Source: Asterias amurensis | Lineage: Eukaryota; Echinodermata; Asteroidea; Forcipulatida; Asteriidae | NCBI RefSeq assembly: GCF_032118995.1 | Contig: NC_092648.1 | Span: forward strand, 3,735,001 to 3,799,000 | Reading direction: 5' to 3' | Length of the DNA: 64,000 nucleotides | Shown here: positions 43,408-54,190 of the stretch, piece after piece | How the letters are laid out: each line of letters begins with the position of its first letter | How positions within the stretch are numbered: position 1 is the stretch's first letter | The notes under the pieces: generated by a model | Seen by the model: the letters and a program-made list of their open reading frames with translations, nothing else | Databases searched by the model: none | Told to the model about the DNA's origin: nothing | Position numbers and translations under genes: made by a program

Positions 43408-45045
43408 ATGCTCCACATGCCGTCCGTACGCGACCGTTATCGCCGGAGCAGCCTCGGGCAGGTCTCCGGCGGTGTGGCGATCCACGACGCTGTAGTCAAG
43501 GGGAAGATCCACCTCGCGAAGTTCATTCTGGACGCCGTGGACAGCCACACCGTGGTCAACTCCCGCGACACCCACGGCAAGACGCCGTTGATCCGGGCCG
43601 TCAGAATCGACGAGCCCGGCGTCCGTGCCAAGGCCGTGGATCTCCTCCTCAAATACCAGGCAGACGTGAACCTGGCCGACAACGTCGGCAGGACGGCGCT
43701 GAGCTACGCCTGTGAGCACAAGTGCAACGACGTCATCAAGAAGTTGGTCAAGAACAACGTTGACCCCAACTTGCCGGATAAGAACGGCAACACGCCGTTG
43801 ATGTATTGCGCAATGAATGATAACACGGATGGTATTGAGCTCCTCTCGAAGTCGTTTCGACGTCTTGGATTAGACGTTGATAAGATGAACGCTGAGGGGA
43901 TGACGCCCCTAATGGTTGCCGCAAGGAATGGCTACGCTGCGTGCGCGCAGCTCCTAGCCCAGAAGGCCAAGGCGTGCTTATTCACACGGGACAACGTTCA
44001 TAACATGACTGCTATCGATTGGGCCAGGGAGGCGGGTTGCTCCACCCCGGACGTGGAAGCGATCCAAGCACGTCCTCGCACCGCTACGCAAGGCTCACTA
44101 CACGACTTGGCTGAGGGGCAGGACTCCCAAAGAATGCTACCAAAACGGGATCCAATCAGTCCGAACAGGAACAAGAAGAGTGAGTTTTCCTCGATGGTAG
44201 CTCTCCCGTCTGGCGACTCAGACGGGTCCACAAGCTCAGAATCCACGAGTGTGGCGTCATCATCATGCACCCACACGCACACTGGTAGTATGCAGAACAT
44301 CAAACAAAGTAATCACATGAGCCTGGAGGGCCTGTCCAAGAGATTCCAAGGTCTAGGTCAAAGGTCATCCTCGGAGGACACCGGTTCTCCTAAGTATGGA
44401 CGTGCGGATTCACAAAGTCCAGAAACTCCCGAGAAAGAGTTGGTCTTTGGTGGACAGAAGGCTCATCAACCAACTCGGCTCTCTGACTCCCAGCACAAGC
44501 TGACCATTGGTAGCACGGATGTACCATCGCATTACGAGAGAAACCATAATGTATACAAGCACGTGCACCACCCAATCGCTTCGAACCACTCCAGTAGACG
44601 TCCCATGTCAGCCAATGTCACGAACCGAGAAAGCACATTCAGCAAGAGCTTCGACAGTGTGCTGTCGACCAGACTGTCCACGTCTTCAGACACTCTCCAC
44701 CTACTGACCGTCACCCAACCCTTAGTACCCCACCCTCCAACAACAGCCAAAGAGGTCAGTAATCTATCCAAACTATCGCATCTCAGTCGAAGCATGGAGG
44801 TGTTGCATGTTCAGAAGGCCCCGACTGAGCCAAAGGAAGCTGAAAACGACACCAGTAAGGTCAGTTACGTGGATCTGCAAGAGGTACGGGGAAGGAGGAG
44901 AACGGAGGGGCAAGCCTCTCTCTCCCCCGGGGACCTGAGCAGTTTATACGGCAGGCCAGACGGTGGTGGTGGACAGAGCAGTAGTAGCCGAGACTTCGGT
45001 CATCTACCTTCTCTCTCGCCAAGGTGTGTTTCCCGCGAATCATAA
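43408..45045 (+). CDS. ANKRD63-like: Ankyrin repeat protein resembling ANKRD63 (ANKRD34/63 type)
   Basis: 545 aa from the ATG at 43408 (A at -3; a second in-frame ATG at 43417 would give 542 aa). The N-terminal third is an ankyrin domain of five to six repeats, about residues 22-215, with TPLIRAV, TALSYAC, TPLMYCA, TPLMVAA and TAIDWAR at successive repeat starts. The word SFRRLGL in the fourth repeat and the opening GKIHLAKFILDAVD closely resemble human ANKRD63 as I recall it (GKVHLARFVLDALD, SFRRLGL). The remaining two thirds is Ser/Thr/Pro-rich and probably disordered, with low conservation expected. ANKRD63 has little known function, so only a protein-binding scaffold role can be guessed. 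The open frame lies in one exon, but CCAAG/gtgtgt at 45023 could act as a donor and replace the last six residues. Possible 5' UTR acceptor 'ttgttccag' ends near 43304. Confidence 0.83.
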   Translation: MLHMPSVRDRYRRSSLGQVSGGVAIHDAVVKGKIHLAKFILDAVDSHTVVNSRDTHGKTPLIRAVRIDEPGVRAKAVDLLLKYQADVNLADNVGRTALSYACEHKCNDVIKKLVKNNVDPNLPDKNGNTPLMYCAMNDNTDGIELLSKSFRRLGLDVDKMNAEGMTPLMVAARNGYAACAQLLAQKAKACLFTRDNVHNMTAIDWAREAGCSTPDVEAIQARPRTATQGSLHDLAEGQDSQRMLPKRDPISPNRNKKSEFSSMVALPSGDSDGSTSSESTSVASSSCTHTHTGSMQNIKQSNHMSLEGLSKRFQGLGQRSSSEDTGSPKYGRADSQSPETPEKELVFGGQKAHQPTRLSDSQHKLTIGSTDVPSHYERNHNVYKHVHHPIASNHSSRRPMSANVTNRESTFSKSFDSVLSTRLSTSSDTLHLLTVTQPLVPHPPTTAKEVSNLSKLSHLSRSMEVLHVQKAPTEPKEAENDTSKVSYVDLQEVRGRRRTEGQASLSPGDLSSLYGRPDGGGGQSSSSRDFGHLPSLSPRCVSRES

Positions 45046-45807
45046 AATCATAGAATGGAAATTTATAAGTAACAGTGTATCAGTGGCTGTTGAATGGAAA
45101 ATATGATTACAAAGCTATGATACGATCAACTGTTCCCATGACAACGATGTATTAGTAAACGGTTCTTCAAATTATCAAGTTTAAGAAATGAATATTCTAA
45201 TAATTGTCTATTATGTAAGATGTGGTCTATGATAAGATTAATAACCAATGGGATCTTAAACATTGATTTATTACTATATACGATTTTGGTGTCTTCCAAA
45301 CACCACTTTGGTTATCGATGTCTCAAATTGGTTGAGAAAGTTGAAATTTCTGACAAATATCAAAGTGATACCAATAGCACTAGAGGTTGATTGAGGACAG
45401 TGATAACCCATCTACAAAAACAAAATACAGCTGAAGTTATTTTTCTCAGACGAAATAATATTGTAAATATGTAATTAACCGAAGCCTTCCAAGGAATTTC
45501 TTAAAGGTGTTTTTGTTGTTGTTCCAGAGAGCTTTTTATTTGGATTTATTGTTTTTTTTCAAACTGAGTCCATCATAGGACTCCACGAAATATCACCAGA
45601 TGGGAAAGTAATCTTCGTCACACAAGATTTTAACTCCCTGGTAAAATCACCCTTTCGATCTCTTTAAACAGGCCTTAGATTGGCACACTACTTTAAATGC
45701 CTAACACCTTTGCTGCTAGGAATTATACCACCTTATCATTTTAAAGAGTTTTGCACAAAAAACACAGTCAGTGTGTTGTTATTAGTGAGTAGTGATTTAA
45801 AGAGAAT
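45046..45807. other. Downstream of the ankyrin gene, no gene seen
   Basis: Probably includes the 3' UTR. I see no clear AATAAA. Confidence 0.45.
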
Positions 45808-45982
45808 ATACCTTTATCATGTTGCCTCCATCTTGGTCATGTTCCTCGTATTGAATAACAATAATCAATGCTAATTATCATTTTGCAAATAGGAACCAGA
45901 CTATTTTGTTCTTCCGGCCTCAGTTTGGTAACATTGATATCGATGGGAGAAATTCAAGATGGCTGCACCATGATAAAGGTAT
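45808..45982 (+). mobile_element. Family G element, best copy
   Basis: TATACCTTTATCATG at left and CATGATAAAGGTATA at right form a perfect 15-bp terminal inverted repeat. Interior matches the copies at 2422 and 4369. Confidence 0.8.
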
Positions 45983-45989
45983 AATTGCC

Positions 45990-47310
45990 TCTTGAAATAC
46001 ACTCATCAGCGGATTATATACGGTCCGCCATTGTTGTTGAGTAAAAAAAAAATGGGTTTGACAAAGTAATGGACTATGTTCTGTCATGGAGGAAAAAAAA
46101 AGGAAAAAAAACCTAAAATTTAAGGGATATAAATTATGTGAATCATTACATTATCTTTCCAATCATATATATACAAAAAAGACTCTGCTAGGTTTGAAAC
46201 GTCGGGCCATTGTTTGCAAACTCATTTCATAACAAAAGCTTTTTAAGGAGCCTTTCTAATTGCACAAGCAGAGATTATGCCCAACAATGCATACTAATTA
46301 TACCTGTCTGTTGTTGACAAACAAACCGAGCAGGCTGGCATGGCCGGCCGATTAATGGCAAAACATCCAATCGTCACAGCATGCTGACAGGTGTTGTGAC
46401 CAAATCAGACCATTGTTTTTTGTGTCCAACAACTTCAACATATTTTTGAATATTTGTGTAGCATTTGGCGATTTTGCCTGGTACGTGTAATGCACAGGCC
46501 TGTATGCTTCGTTTGTGAAAGGGCATCAAGGCATTTTTTCTTTGGTAAAGGGCACCCTATGAGGAAATCGTAAATTTCTACTGGAGCATTAAGGGCACCA
46601 AGGCAATGACCAGGGGGCATGGAGACAATTGCCTTCGTTGCCCGTCCAGGAAGTATCAGACCTGAGTGCATGCATAGGTAGCCTTGAAACTATGGTCGCT
46701 TCTCGAACTTGCCTTTACTTTGTACAAGTGCAACCCTCTTACTTTACTCGCAATACACATGAATTGTATTCGACCATATGGCAACTTATAACCTTGTACA
46801 TACAGCATAACATATGTAACGCAACTCTATCAGGAATACTGTCCCATGTTTTTTGACTTGATGGATCGTCTTGTACGGTGAAAATTATACGTGAAACGTG
46901 CAGTAACTGAATCCTTTCTCATTAGTCACCAGAAATAGGGTCTGTCATGCCCGATTCCCGAGACAGTTTAGTACCCAGGCGTCTACTTACGTGTTTATAA
47001 CGGTTAAGTGCATCTTTTTAGCCATGGTGATCAATCAAGAATCAGACATTTTGCGTGTGTTTCATCATCAATATTGAAGTTGTGAAGCATCTGCGGGTGT
47101 TTTGTACCAGGATTTTATCTGAAACAACAAATTTACTGCGTCAACAGTAATAGTTTTCTATCAATATTTCTTTATCTGCAGTTTCACTGATTACCCAAAG
47201 GTTGTTTTCATTTAGCTTAACGGTTTACCCCTTACCGTATGCCTATCCTGCCGATTTAGCTTGCCTCTACAGAAATACTTTACCTTTGTTAGTGTTACTG
47301 GGTATGGTTA
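45990..47310. other. Intergenic, no gene seen; one family H repeat
   Basis: 46490-46665 is a family H copy (CAGGCCTGTATGCTTCGTTT, GGTAAAGGGCACCC, AGGGCACCAAGGCAATGACC). Two A-rich runs near 46040-46110. Confidence 0.5.
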
Positions 47311-47560
47311 AGGGGTCAATTTCATAGAGCTGCTTAAGCAAAAAAAATGCTTAAGCACGAAAATAGCTCGCTTATCTTACACATGTTACTGGCCAAAATT
47401 TCATGCCATATACATTGCTTATGACTAGTATTTAGCTGTTGTTTACTTAGCATTACAATTGAGTGGAGTCTTGGCCGGTAATCTGATTTTACTAAGCAAG
47501 GATTTTTTTGCTTAAGCAAAATTTTGTGCTTAAGCAGCTCTATGAAATTGGGCCCTGGTG
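47311..47560. mobile_element. Family F foldback element, large copy
   Basis: GGGTCAATTTCATAGAGCTGC with CTTAAGCA at left pairs with TGCTTAAGCAGCTCTATGAA and ATTGGGCCC at right. Additional inner GCTTAAGC pairs. About 250 bp, non-coding. Confidence 0.75.
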
Positions 47561-48374
47561 TTGACACCAGAAAAAAGTGCTGGCAGAGGCAAATGTGTTT
47601 TTTTCTTGTGTTTACTTCGTACTAGTATTTTGTCATCAGTTTATCCACAGTACTGTAACACATTGTGGTTTCACTGTACCTGCAGTATATAATTACTTTC
47701 TATTCAGTTTACTTAGCCGTCAGTTTTCATGCGGCAACTGAGTACACTTTCTGCATTGTGTACACCGTTCACACACGTTCTCTGCCTTATGGTCTTCCGT
47801 ATACCTCCAGAATTTTAAGAACATGCAGTTTTACATCATGTCTTCAGTTTTACTTAGCAGTTTTTTATAAAGAAAGTGTGACTCATTATTCAGTAAGAAT
47901 TGGTATTTCAGTGTTCCTAATACCTACCATTTTCCTAAGTGTGCAAACACCACAAAGCCATGTAACAGTATACGTAATTGAGCCCCGAATGTAGCTTTTT
48001 TAATGAAAACGGCTTTTAAAATTGTTGACTCTTGTACACAAAATCTTATAAACCACTTTAAGCATGACAAAACTGTCTTGTTAGTTCATATAACGATGAT
48101 GGTAGTTTATATCTTAATGATTTTAGGTTGTGTAATGGCTGCATGATGTGTGTTTGCTTGATATCAATTATGATCAGAGGTTCATATCAATATTGCTGAC
48201 GTAGAATCTGAGTTAAAATCCTATTTGTTTTAATCCGTTTAAGGGTCAGCCTGACCCAGAAAGGGGTCAAGCCCCTTGGAACGTGGTCAATTCTGACCCC
48301 TTTTTAATTTTTTTTTTTTTTTTAGAGTGAACGAATACACACAATGTATTAATGCAGTAATGATTATGTGTACT
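47561..48374. other. Intergenic, no gene seen
   Basis: The 47660-47960 stretch has a faint periodicity of CAGTTTTAC / CCGTATACC words recalling the minisatellite at 41230, too weak to call. T-run at 48305-48322. Confidence 0.4.
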
Positions 48375-48652
48375 TTAAAGGGCAACGTATACTTTTAGTT
48401 TTAAACCGGGAATGAATGCCAATAATATTGAGAAGCAAATGGTGATTTTTTAGTAGCAATTGATACATTTTGTTGTGTGTAGCGTTTTGCTGGGAAATTG
48501 TTCTCTGTTTCTCCATATAACCACATTACTTCGAAGTGAAATGTTCTCAAAAATGCTGTCTTCTACCAAAACATGCTGTATATGCGTCTAACCAATAGCT
48601 TTTACTGTCAGTAATTTTAAGAGTGATTACCATACGTATACTTGCCCTTTAA
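48375..48652 (+). mobile_element. Family D-related MITE, short variant
   Basis: TTAAAGGGCAACGTATACTT at left and GTATACTTGCCCTTTAA at right are inverted repeats with TTAA tips. Interior shares CCATATAACCACATTACTTC and GAAGTGAAATGTTCTCA with the partial copy at 51570. Confidence 0.75.
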
Positions 48653-49167
48653 GCTGGATTATATGAGATCTCAGTTACCCTTAACAATAATCGTCATAAC
48701 CTCTATATAACCCACAGTGCACAAAAATACAATACCTTAATAATGCATCCATAAATCATGAACAAACATAATAAGAATAGTGCAAAGCTCATCACCGATT
48801 GTAAATTTGTAAACATATAATTTTTGATAACTCCTGTGTATTGATCCCATAACTGTTATTGCCTGTGGATGTATATGTAGGCCTACTATATAAATCGCCA
48901 CAGTATAGCATCTGTTGTAAAATGCGCATAAATCGTTGAAAGTCCACTTTGAGAAACGAAATCTGAGTGAGATTTATGCCATACATCAAACGGAGACTCC
49001 TTTTAGAGAAGAGAAATATGGCCTCATTTTGGAAGGGCTGTTTAAAGCTAAAACAAAATACTGCTTCAATTTTTGATTCTGCTACATGGGCAAAAAAATA
49101 AGCAGGATGCATGCAGTCACATGTAACTGTGTGATGTGGTATTTTGGTTGGTCACATTATTCTGGTG

Positions 49168-49538
49168 TTAAAGGCAGTGGACACTATTGGTAATTACTCA
49201 AAATAATTATTAGCATAAAATCTTTCTTGGTGACGAGTAAAGGGGAGAGGTTGATGGTATAAAACATTGTGAGAAACGGCTCCCTCTGAAGTGCCATAGT
49301 TTTTGAGAAAGAAGTAATTTTCCACGAATTCGATTTCGAGACCTCAAATTTAGAATTTGAGGTCTCGAAATCAAGCATCTCTGATAGCACACAACTTCGT
49401 GTGACAGGGGTGTTTATTATCTCGAAAATTCCACGACCAATTGAGCTCAAATTTTCACAGATTTGTTATTTTATGCATATAATGAGATACACCAACAAGT
49501 GGTCTTTGACAATTGCCAATAGTGTCCACCGTCTTTAA
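49168..49538 (+). mobile_element. Family A MITE, full-length copy
   Basis: TTAAAGGCAGTGGACACTAT at left, ATAGTGTCCACCGTCTTTAA at right. Very similar to the copies at 37132 and 50762, including the GAGACCTCA / TGAGGTCTC centre. Confidence 0.87.
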
Positions 49539-49887
49539 CAATAATGTTTTTGCGCTTATAATAGCCCTATGTGAAATTGTGCCATCGAATTTTGATCTTG
49601 TATGTACAAAGATAGACAGAGATCGAGGAAGGGAGGGGTGGGGGGGGGAGGGGAGAGGATAATTTAAAGCTAGCCCACGTTGATAATTTCAGAGGTCATT
49701 CTAAAATTAACACTCAAATCAGAAGAAAAAAATCAGTTAGGGTGGGGTGAACGTCTATGACAAGTTTAGTCTTGTTCACAAGATGGTTTTGATGCAATAC
49801 GTTTTTATAAAAGTCTTCACCTAGGGTCAGATTAATTTCAGATCTTGACATCAACAATTCCCACGGCGCCCATCAAAGATTTATCTT

Positions 49888-50123
49888 AATGGGTCTGTAC
49901 ACGCTTGGTAATGACTCAGACAATTTGTGGCAATAAAAACAATTACTTGATTAGAAGTACAGCAGCTTTAGATATTTTTTTTTCGTTCATTATTTTCTTG
50001 CAACTTCAATGACCATCTGACACAAATTTTCCAAAAATTTGGTACTCTAGGCATAACTATGTAGGGACACACCAAGTGAGAATACTGGTCTTTGACAATT
50101 TCCAAAGTGTCGAGTGCCTTTAA
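49888..50123 (+). mobile_element. Chimeric element: family D-like left end, family A-like right end
   Basis: Left: AATGGGTCTGTACACGCTTGG, AATGACTCAGACAA, GCAATAAAAACAATTAC, as in family D at 59731. Right: CAACTTCAATGACCATCTGA, CACCAAGTGAGAATACTGG, TCTTTGACAATTTCC, GTGCCTTTAA, as in family A. Confidence 0.6.
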
Positions 50124-50761
50124 AGAGAGAATGGTATTATGTCCAGTGCAGTAATGGAGGGTGGAGGGGGCTCTCCAGTACAATGGCTCCACCTAACAAC
50201 ATAGTCTTCGATTTGATTACGTGACTGATAGCCTAAGTTGGACACTCAGTGTAACCTCAATATAAAAAGCCCATCAACATAAGAGGCGCCCTTTTTATTT
50301 TTTGACACGTCGACTGGAGCGGAGACTATAGATCGATTATTTCACTCCAGTTCTAAATTGGTGACGACTCCATTCTAAGTGGGAAGTTTCAAATTTCGTC
50401 TCGGTGGGTTTCTCCTTGTTTTTTTGTTAAACTCATGTAAAAGTCTGTAAAAAGGATTCCTAAAATGGCGTTGATTTTTAACATGTAGCTATAATTAATT
50501 TACAGGGAGATAGAAGCGGGGATGGGTGGGCCAGGATGGAGGAGGGTGGACAGTCAAGACAGTCTCACACTTACTGACACCGTGCTTTAAAAATCAATCC
50601 TGGTGCCCGTAGACATTATTATTATGCCACAGCCATTTTACGGTACACATGTTTGTTTGCATGCTATCCTATAACTATAACAAGGTAATATTCATGGTTG
50701 TAGGATACATCATATAGTGAATCATAAACACGGCGTTGTAAACCGTTGTTGTTTTATAGTA

Positions 50762-51120
50762 CGGCATAATTATTAGCATAAAATCTTACTTGGTGACGAG
50801 TAATGGGGAGCTGTTGATAGTATAAACAATTGTGAGAAACGGCTCCCTCTGAAGTGACATAGTTTTCGAGAAAGAAGTAATTTTCCACGAATTTGATTTC
50901 GAGACCTCAAGTTTAGAATTTGAGGTCTCGAAATCAAGCATCTGAAAGCACACAACTTCGTGTGACAAGGGTGTTTTTTCTTTCTTTCATAGTTATCTCG
51001 CAACTCCGACGACCACTCGAGCTCAAATTTTCACAGGTTTGGTATTTTATGCATATGTTGAGATACACCAAGTGAGCAGACTGGTCTTTGACAATTGCAA
51101 TTAGTGTCCAGTGTCTTTAA
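50762..51120 (+). mobile_element. Family A MITE lacking its left terminal repeat
   Basis: Starts abruptly at ATAATTATTAGCATAAAATC, then runs through all family A blocks to GTGTCCAGTGTCTTTAA. The first about 35 bp (the whole left inverted repeat) are absent. Confidence 0.82.
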
Positions 51121-51569
51121 GGTGATGAGATTGTGCCTGTGATGATACAAGCATGGAATTTAGCACACAGTCAATGTGTATGTCAGAAGAAAGATATTTG
51201 GCGACCTCACAGGGGCTATGTGTTCTTTGAGAAACAACGAAGTAGATCAACAATTTTGTTTTCAATGATACAGAAATGGGTCGAACTGACCAACAATTTG
51301 GGTCCAAATCCCATTTTTATTCTGTCAGCTCTATCAACTCTGTAACATCTTTGACTCAAGGCGAGTGTGCTATACACACTGACACTAATGCATCGCTGAC
51401 ACAACACTGCGCGATGTTTTCATCCTCACATCAATATTCAGTTCCGGGAAAATGTTCTTCAAGAGAAAGTTTATTTGGAACCGATATAAATGTAGATACA
51501 CATGAACACACTATAGCCCGAGTAAATCTCATTTAAAAGGTGGTCTTATTTTTGAGACAACTAGGAAAA

Positions 51570-51790
51570 TTCGGAGCGTTATGTCCACGCAGGAAGAATA
51601 ATGTGTAGAGATTACACAATCTGAGAAACGTATCTGACAGTAACGATTCTCAGATTTTTTGGGATAAAAACAAACATCGTTTTTCCATAACCACATTACT
51701 TTGAATTGTTCTCAGAAAGCTTGATTCTATCGAAAGCTGTTGTACTTACTAATAAAGTGAGTGTTTTTTGCCATAAACGTATACCTTCTC
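51570..51790. mobile_element. Family D fragment
   Basis: TCCACGCAGGAAGAATAATG, AATCTGAGAAACG, TAACGATTCTCAGA, CCATAACCACATTACTTTGAA, AAACGTATACC, all family D phrases. Terminal repeats not found. Confidence 0.5.
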
Positions 51791-52026
51791 TCAATGGTAG
51801 CCAAATCTTTTACGGTGGGGATGTTGGTGAAAGAGTATGTAATACTGGAAGTAGTGAGGGCGGCTGCCGAGTGTTTGAGTGATTGGCAGGGTCCGTCTTT
51901 TGTGAGGAAGGGGGAGGATGGGAGAGTAACATGAGATACGTGAATGATGCAAGCTAAGGGCCTTGTCACTCGAGGCAACTTGTGCGGGCAACTTGGAGGC
52001 AACCAACGGCAATGCATGCTACATGA

Positions 52027-52141
52027 GTGGATCCACAAAGAGTTAAATGTATTAGCCTAAGATAGGGCTAGCCTTGAGTTTGTTGACTACTACTGGGACT
52101 AGTCCTATGTTAGCACTATCTTTGTGAAATCGAGCCCAGGC
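52027..52141. mobile_element. Family E foldback element, copy 3
   Basis: GGATCCACAAAGAGTTAAATG at left, ATCTTTGTGAAATCGAGCCC at right, with CCTAAGATAGGGCTAG and GGGACTAGTCCTA inside. Confidence 0.6.
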
Positions 52142-52652
52142 CACTTTGACAGCACTTGATAAATTTTCAGACAATGTGTTGTGATCCCCATTATGATACA
52201 TTTAATTTCGAAAGTCTTTTTCTTCTATGAGATTGCTGAAAGTGGTTGCCTTTAAGTTACAACGTGTGACTTTACTCTAAGGGTAGCGCATTAGTTATTT
52301 TCAACACTGCCTTCCGATCCACACACTGTGAATGTTGAAATATGAAGGCTCCTTTTTTTATGGAGATTGCCTGGAAGTGGTTGCATGTAAATTGCCTCGT
52401 GGGACCGACCCTCGTATAAGACATGGCCCCAAGACGCAGAAATGTTAAGGTTGAGGGAGACTGGGAAGTGGCGGTGAGAGGAAGGGAAGGGGAGCAATGA
52501 GGATGTAGATTGTTTATGGTGTTGATTGAGGCTGAGGTAAAACAGGTGTGATGCCAGTGTTGATAACAGACCCTTCCAATGTGTGGCACTTGGTAAAAGG
52601 AGGGAACATTATTGTATACCTTTATTGTACGGGACTGATGGTGGTGTGACGC

Positions 52653-52846
52653 ATTAAGTCCGGTTCATACTTCCTGCGAATGCGAAGCGAATTTGACGTG
52701 AATTTGACGTGAATTTGACGTCACACCCTCCTTTTGCAGCAATTTTCGCAAGGGAGTAGAGCAGAGTTCAACTGCTGCGAATTGTTCGTTGCGAATTTGT
52801 GACGTCAACATTCGCATTCGCAGGAAGTATGAACCGGGCTTTATGC
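52653..52846. mobile_element. Inverted-repeat element with TTCATACTTCCTGCGAATGCG ends
   Basis: TTCATACTTCCTGCGAATGC at left pairs exactly with GCATTCGCAGGAAGTATGAA at right; the outer bases (CCGGTTCAT / ATGAACCGGG) pair as well. Inside the left half an 11-bp word GAATTTGACGT is repeated three times. About 190 bp, non-coding. Confidence 0.8.
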
Positions 52847-52849
52847 GTT

Positions 52850-53490
52850 TGTGGGTTTGCCTAATGCACAACTCATTAGCCATTTTAAAATTTTTGTGGA
52901 CACAATATGGCACTTAAGTTTTGGTAAATTTGTCTGTATACAGCCAAACCAAACAGTTCACTCCTGTATAGTGTTCACTCTCAAAAGGCTAATGACATTC
53001 GCCAGCCATTAGTGTATGTACGAAAGCGTGAATATAATTCAGGGTTAGGTTTTGTTAATGGGGCAATGTTGCATGTTGAAGGCGGTAGTTTGAGTAATAT
53101 TGCGTGATGTCGATGTGAAGATTTGCGGGGTTGATTTGTTTAAAAAGATGGTTGACTTGGGTGGTGCATGGGAGGTCTCTGAAATTCCCCGCCATGTTGA
53201 GGTGGTGCTTGCGGAGAATCTACCACAGAGCCGTAAGAAGGTTGCGACAATGACAATAAGAAGTCAGGGTGTCAGACAAGACTGCACATTCGGTTGTGCT
53301 AAATTTGGACTGAAAATAGCAGCAGCAACCACCTGAGCAAATACTTATAACTGAACCCTCCATGTCGCAACGCTCTCAACACACAGCTCGTCTGTAGCAA
53401 TAACGAAGTGGGGAGTATCGTATGTAAAATACTGATGATGACGAAAGAGACGCAAAGTGGTGAGAAAATAAAGGTCTAACAGATTATAGG
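52850..53490. other. Intergenic, nothing recognised
   Basis: Contains phrases (CTAATGCACAACTC, CGAAAGCGTGAATATAATT) loosely resembling 530-590, perhaps a worn dispersed repeat. Confidence 0.35.
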
Positions 53491-53493
53491 GTT

Positions 53494-54190
53494 AAGGTGG
53501 TGGTGGTGGTGGTGGTGGTGTTGGTGGTGATGGTAGTGAGTGTGGTGGTGGTGGTGATGGTGGTGATGGTGTTGGTGGTGATGGTGTTGGTGGTGATGGT
53601 GGTGGTGGTGTTGGTGGTGATGGTGTTGGTGGTGGTGATGGTGGTGATGGTGGTGGTGGTGGTGGTGGTGGTGTTGGTGGTGATGGTGATGGTGGTGATG
53701 GTGGTGATGGTGGTGGTGATGATGGTGGTGGTGGTGTTGGTGGTGATGGTGTTGGTGGTGATGGTGTTGGTGGTGATGGTGGTGATGGTGTTGGTGGTGA
53801 TGGTGTTGGTGGTGATGGTGTTGGTGGTGATGGTGTTGGTGGTGATGGTGGTGGTGGTGTTGGTGGTGATGGTGTTGGTGGTGATGGTGTTGGTGGTGAT
53901 GGTGATGGTGGTGTTGGTGGTGATGGTGTTGGTGGTGATGGTGTTGGTGGTGATGGTGTTGGTGGTGATGGTGGTGGTGGTGTTGGTGGTGATGGTGTTG
54001 GTGGTGATGGTGTTGGTGGTGATGGTGTTGGTGGTGATGGTGTTGGTGGTGATGGTGTTGGTGGTGATGGTGGTGGTGGTAATGGTGGTGATGGTAGTGA
54101 TTGTGGTGGTGGTGATGGTGTTGATGGTGGTGATTGTGGTGGTGTTGGTGATTGTGGTGGTGGTGGTGATGGTGGTGGTGGAGGATGATA
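53494..54190 (+). repeat. Compound GGT/GAT/GTT simple repeat of about 690 bp
   Basis: Almost pure triplets with a higher-order 15-bp unit GGTGGTGATGGTGTT. Several frames are open on both strands; the minus strand reads HHHHQ repeats. Nothing else supports a protein. Arrays like this are often length-polymorphic and badly assembled. Confidence 0.92.

Noticed and set aside
43282-43719. 145-codon minus-strand and 142-codon plus-strand frames
   Set aside because: Shadows of the GC-rich ankyrin domain; the main frame has clear ankyrin repeats.
47665-47994. 109-codon frame with hydrophobic stretches
   Set aside because: No recognisable domain, AT-rich codon use, no splice or promoter context; probably chance.
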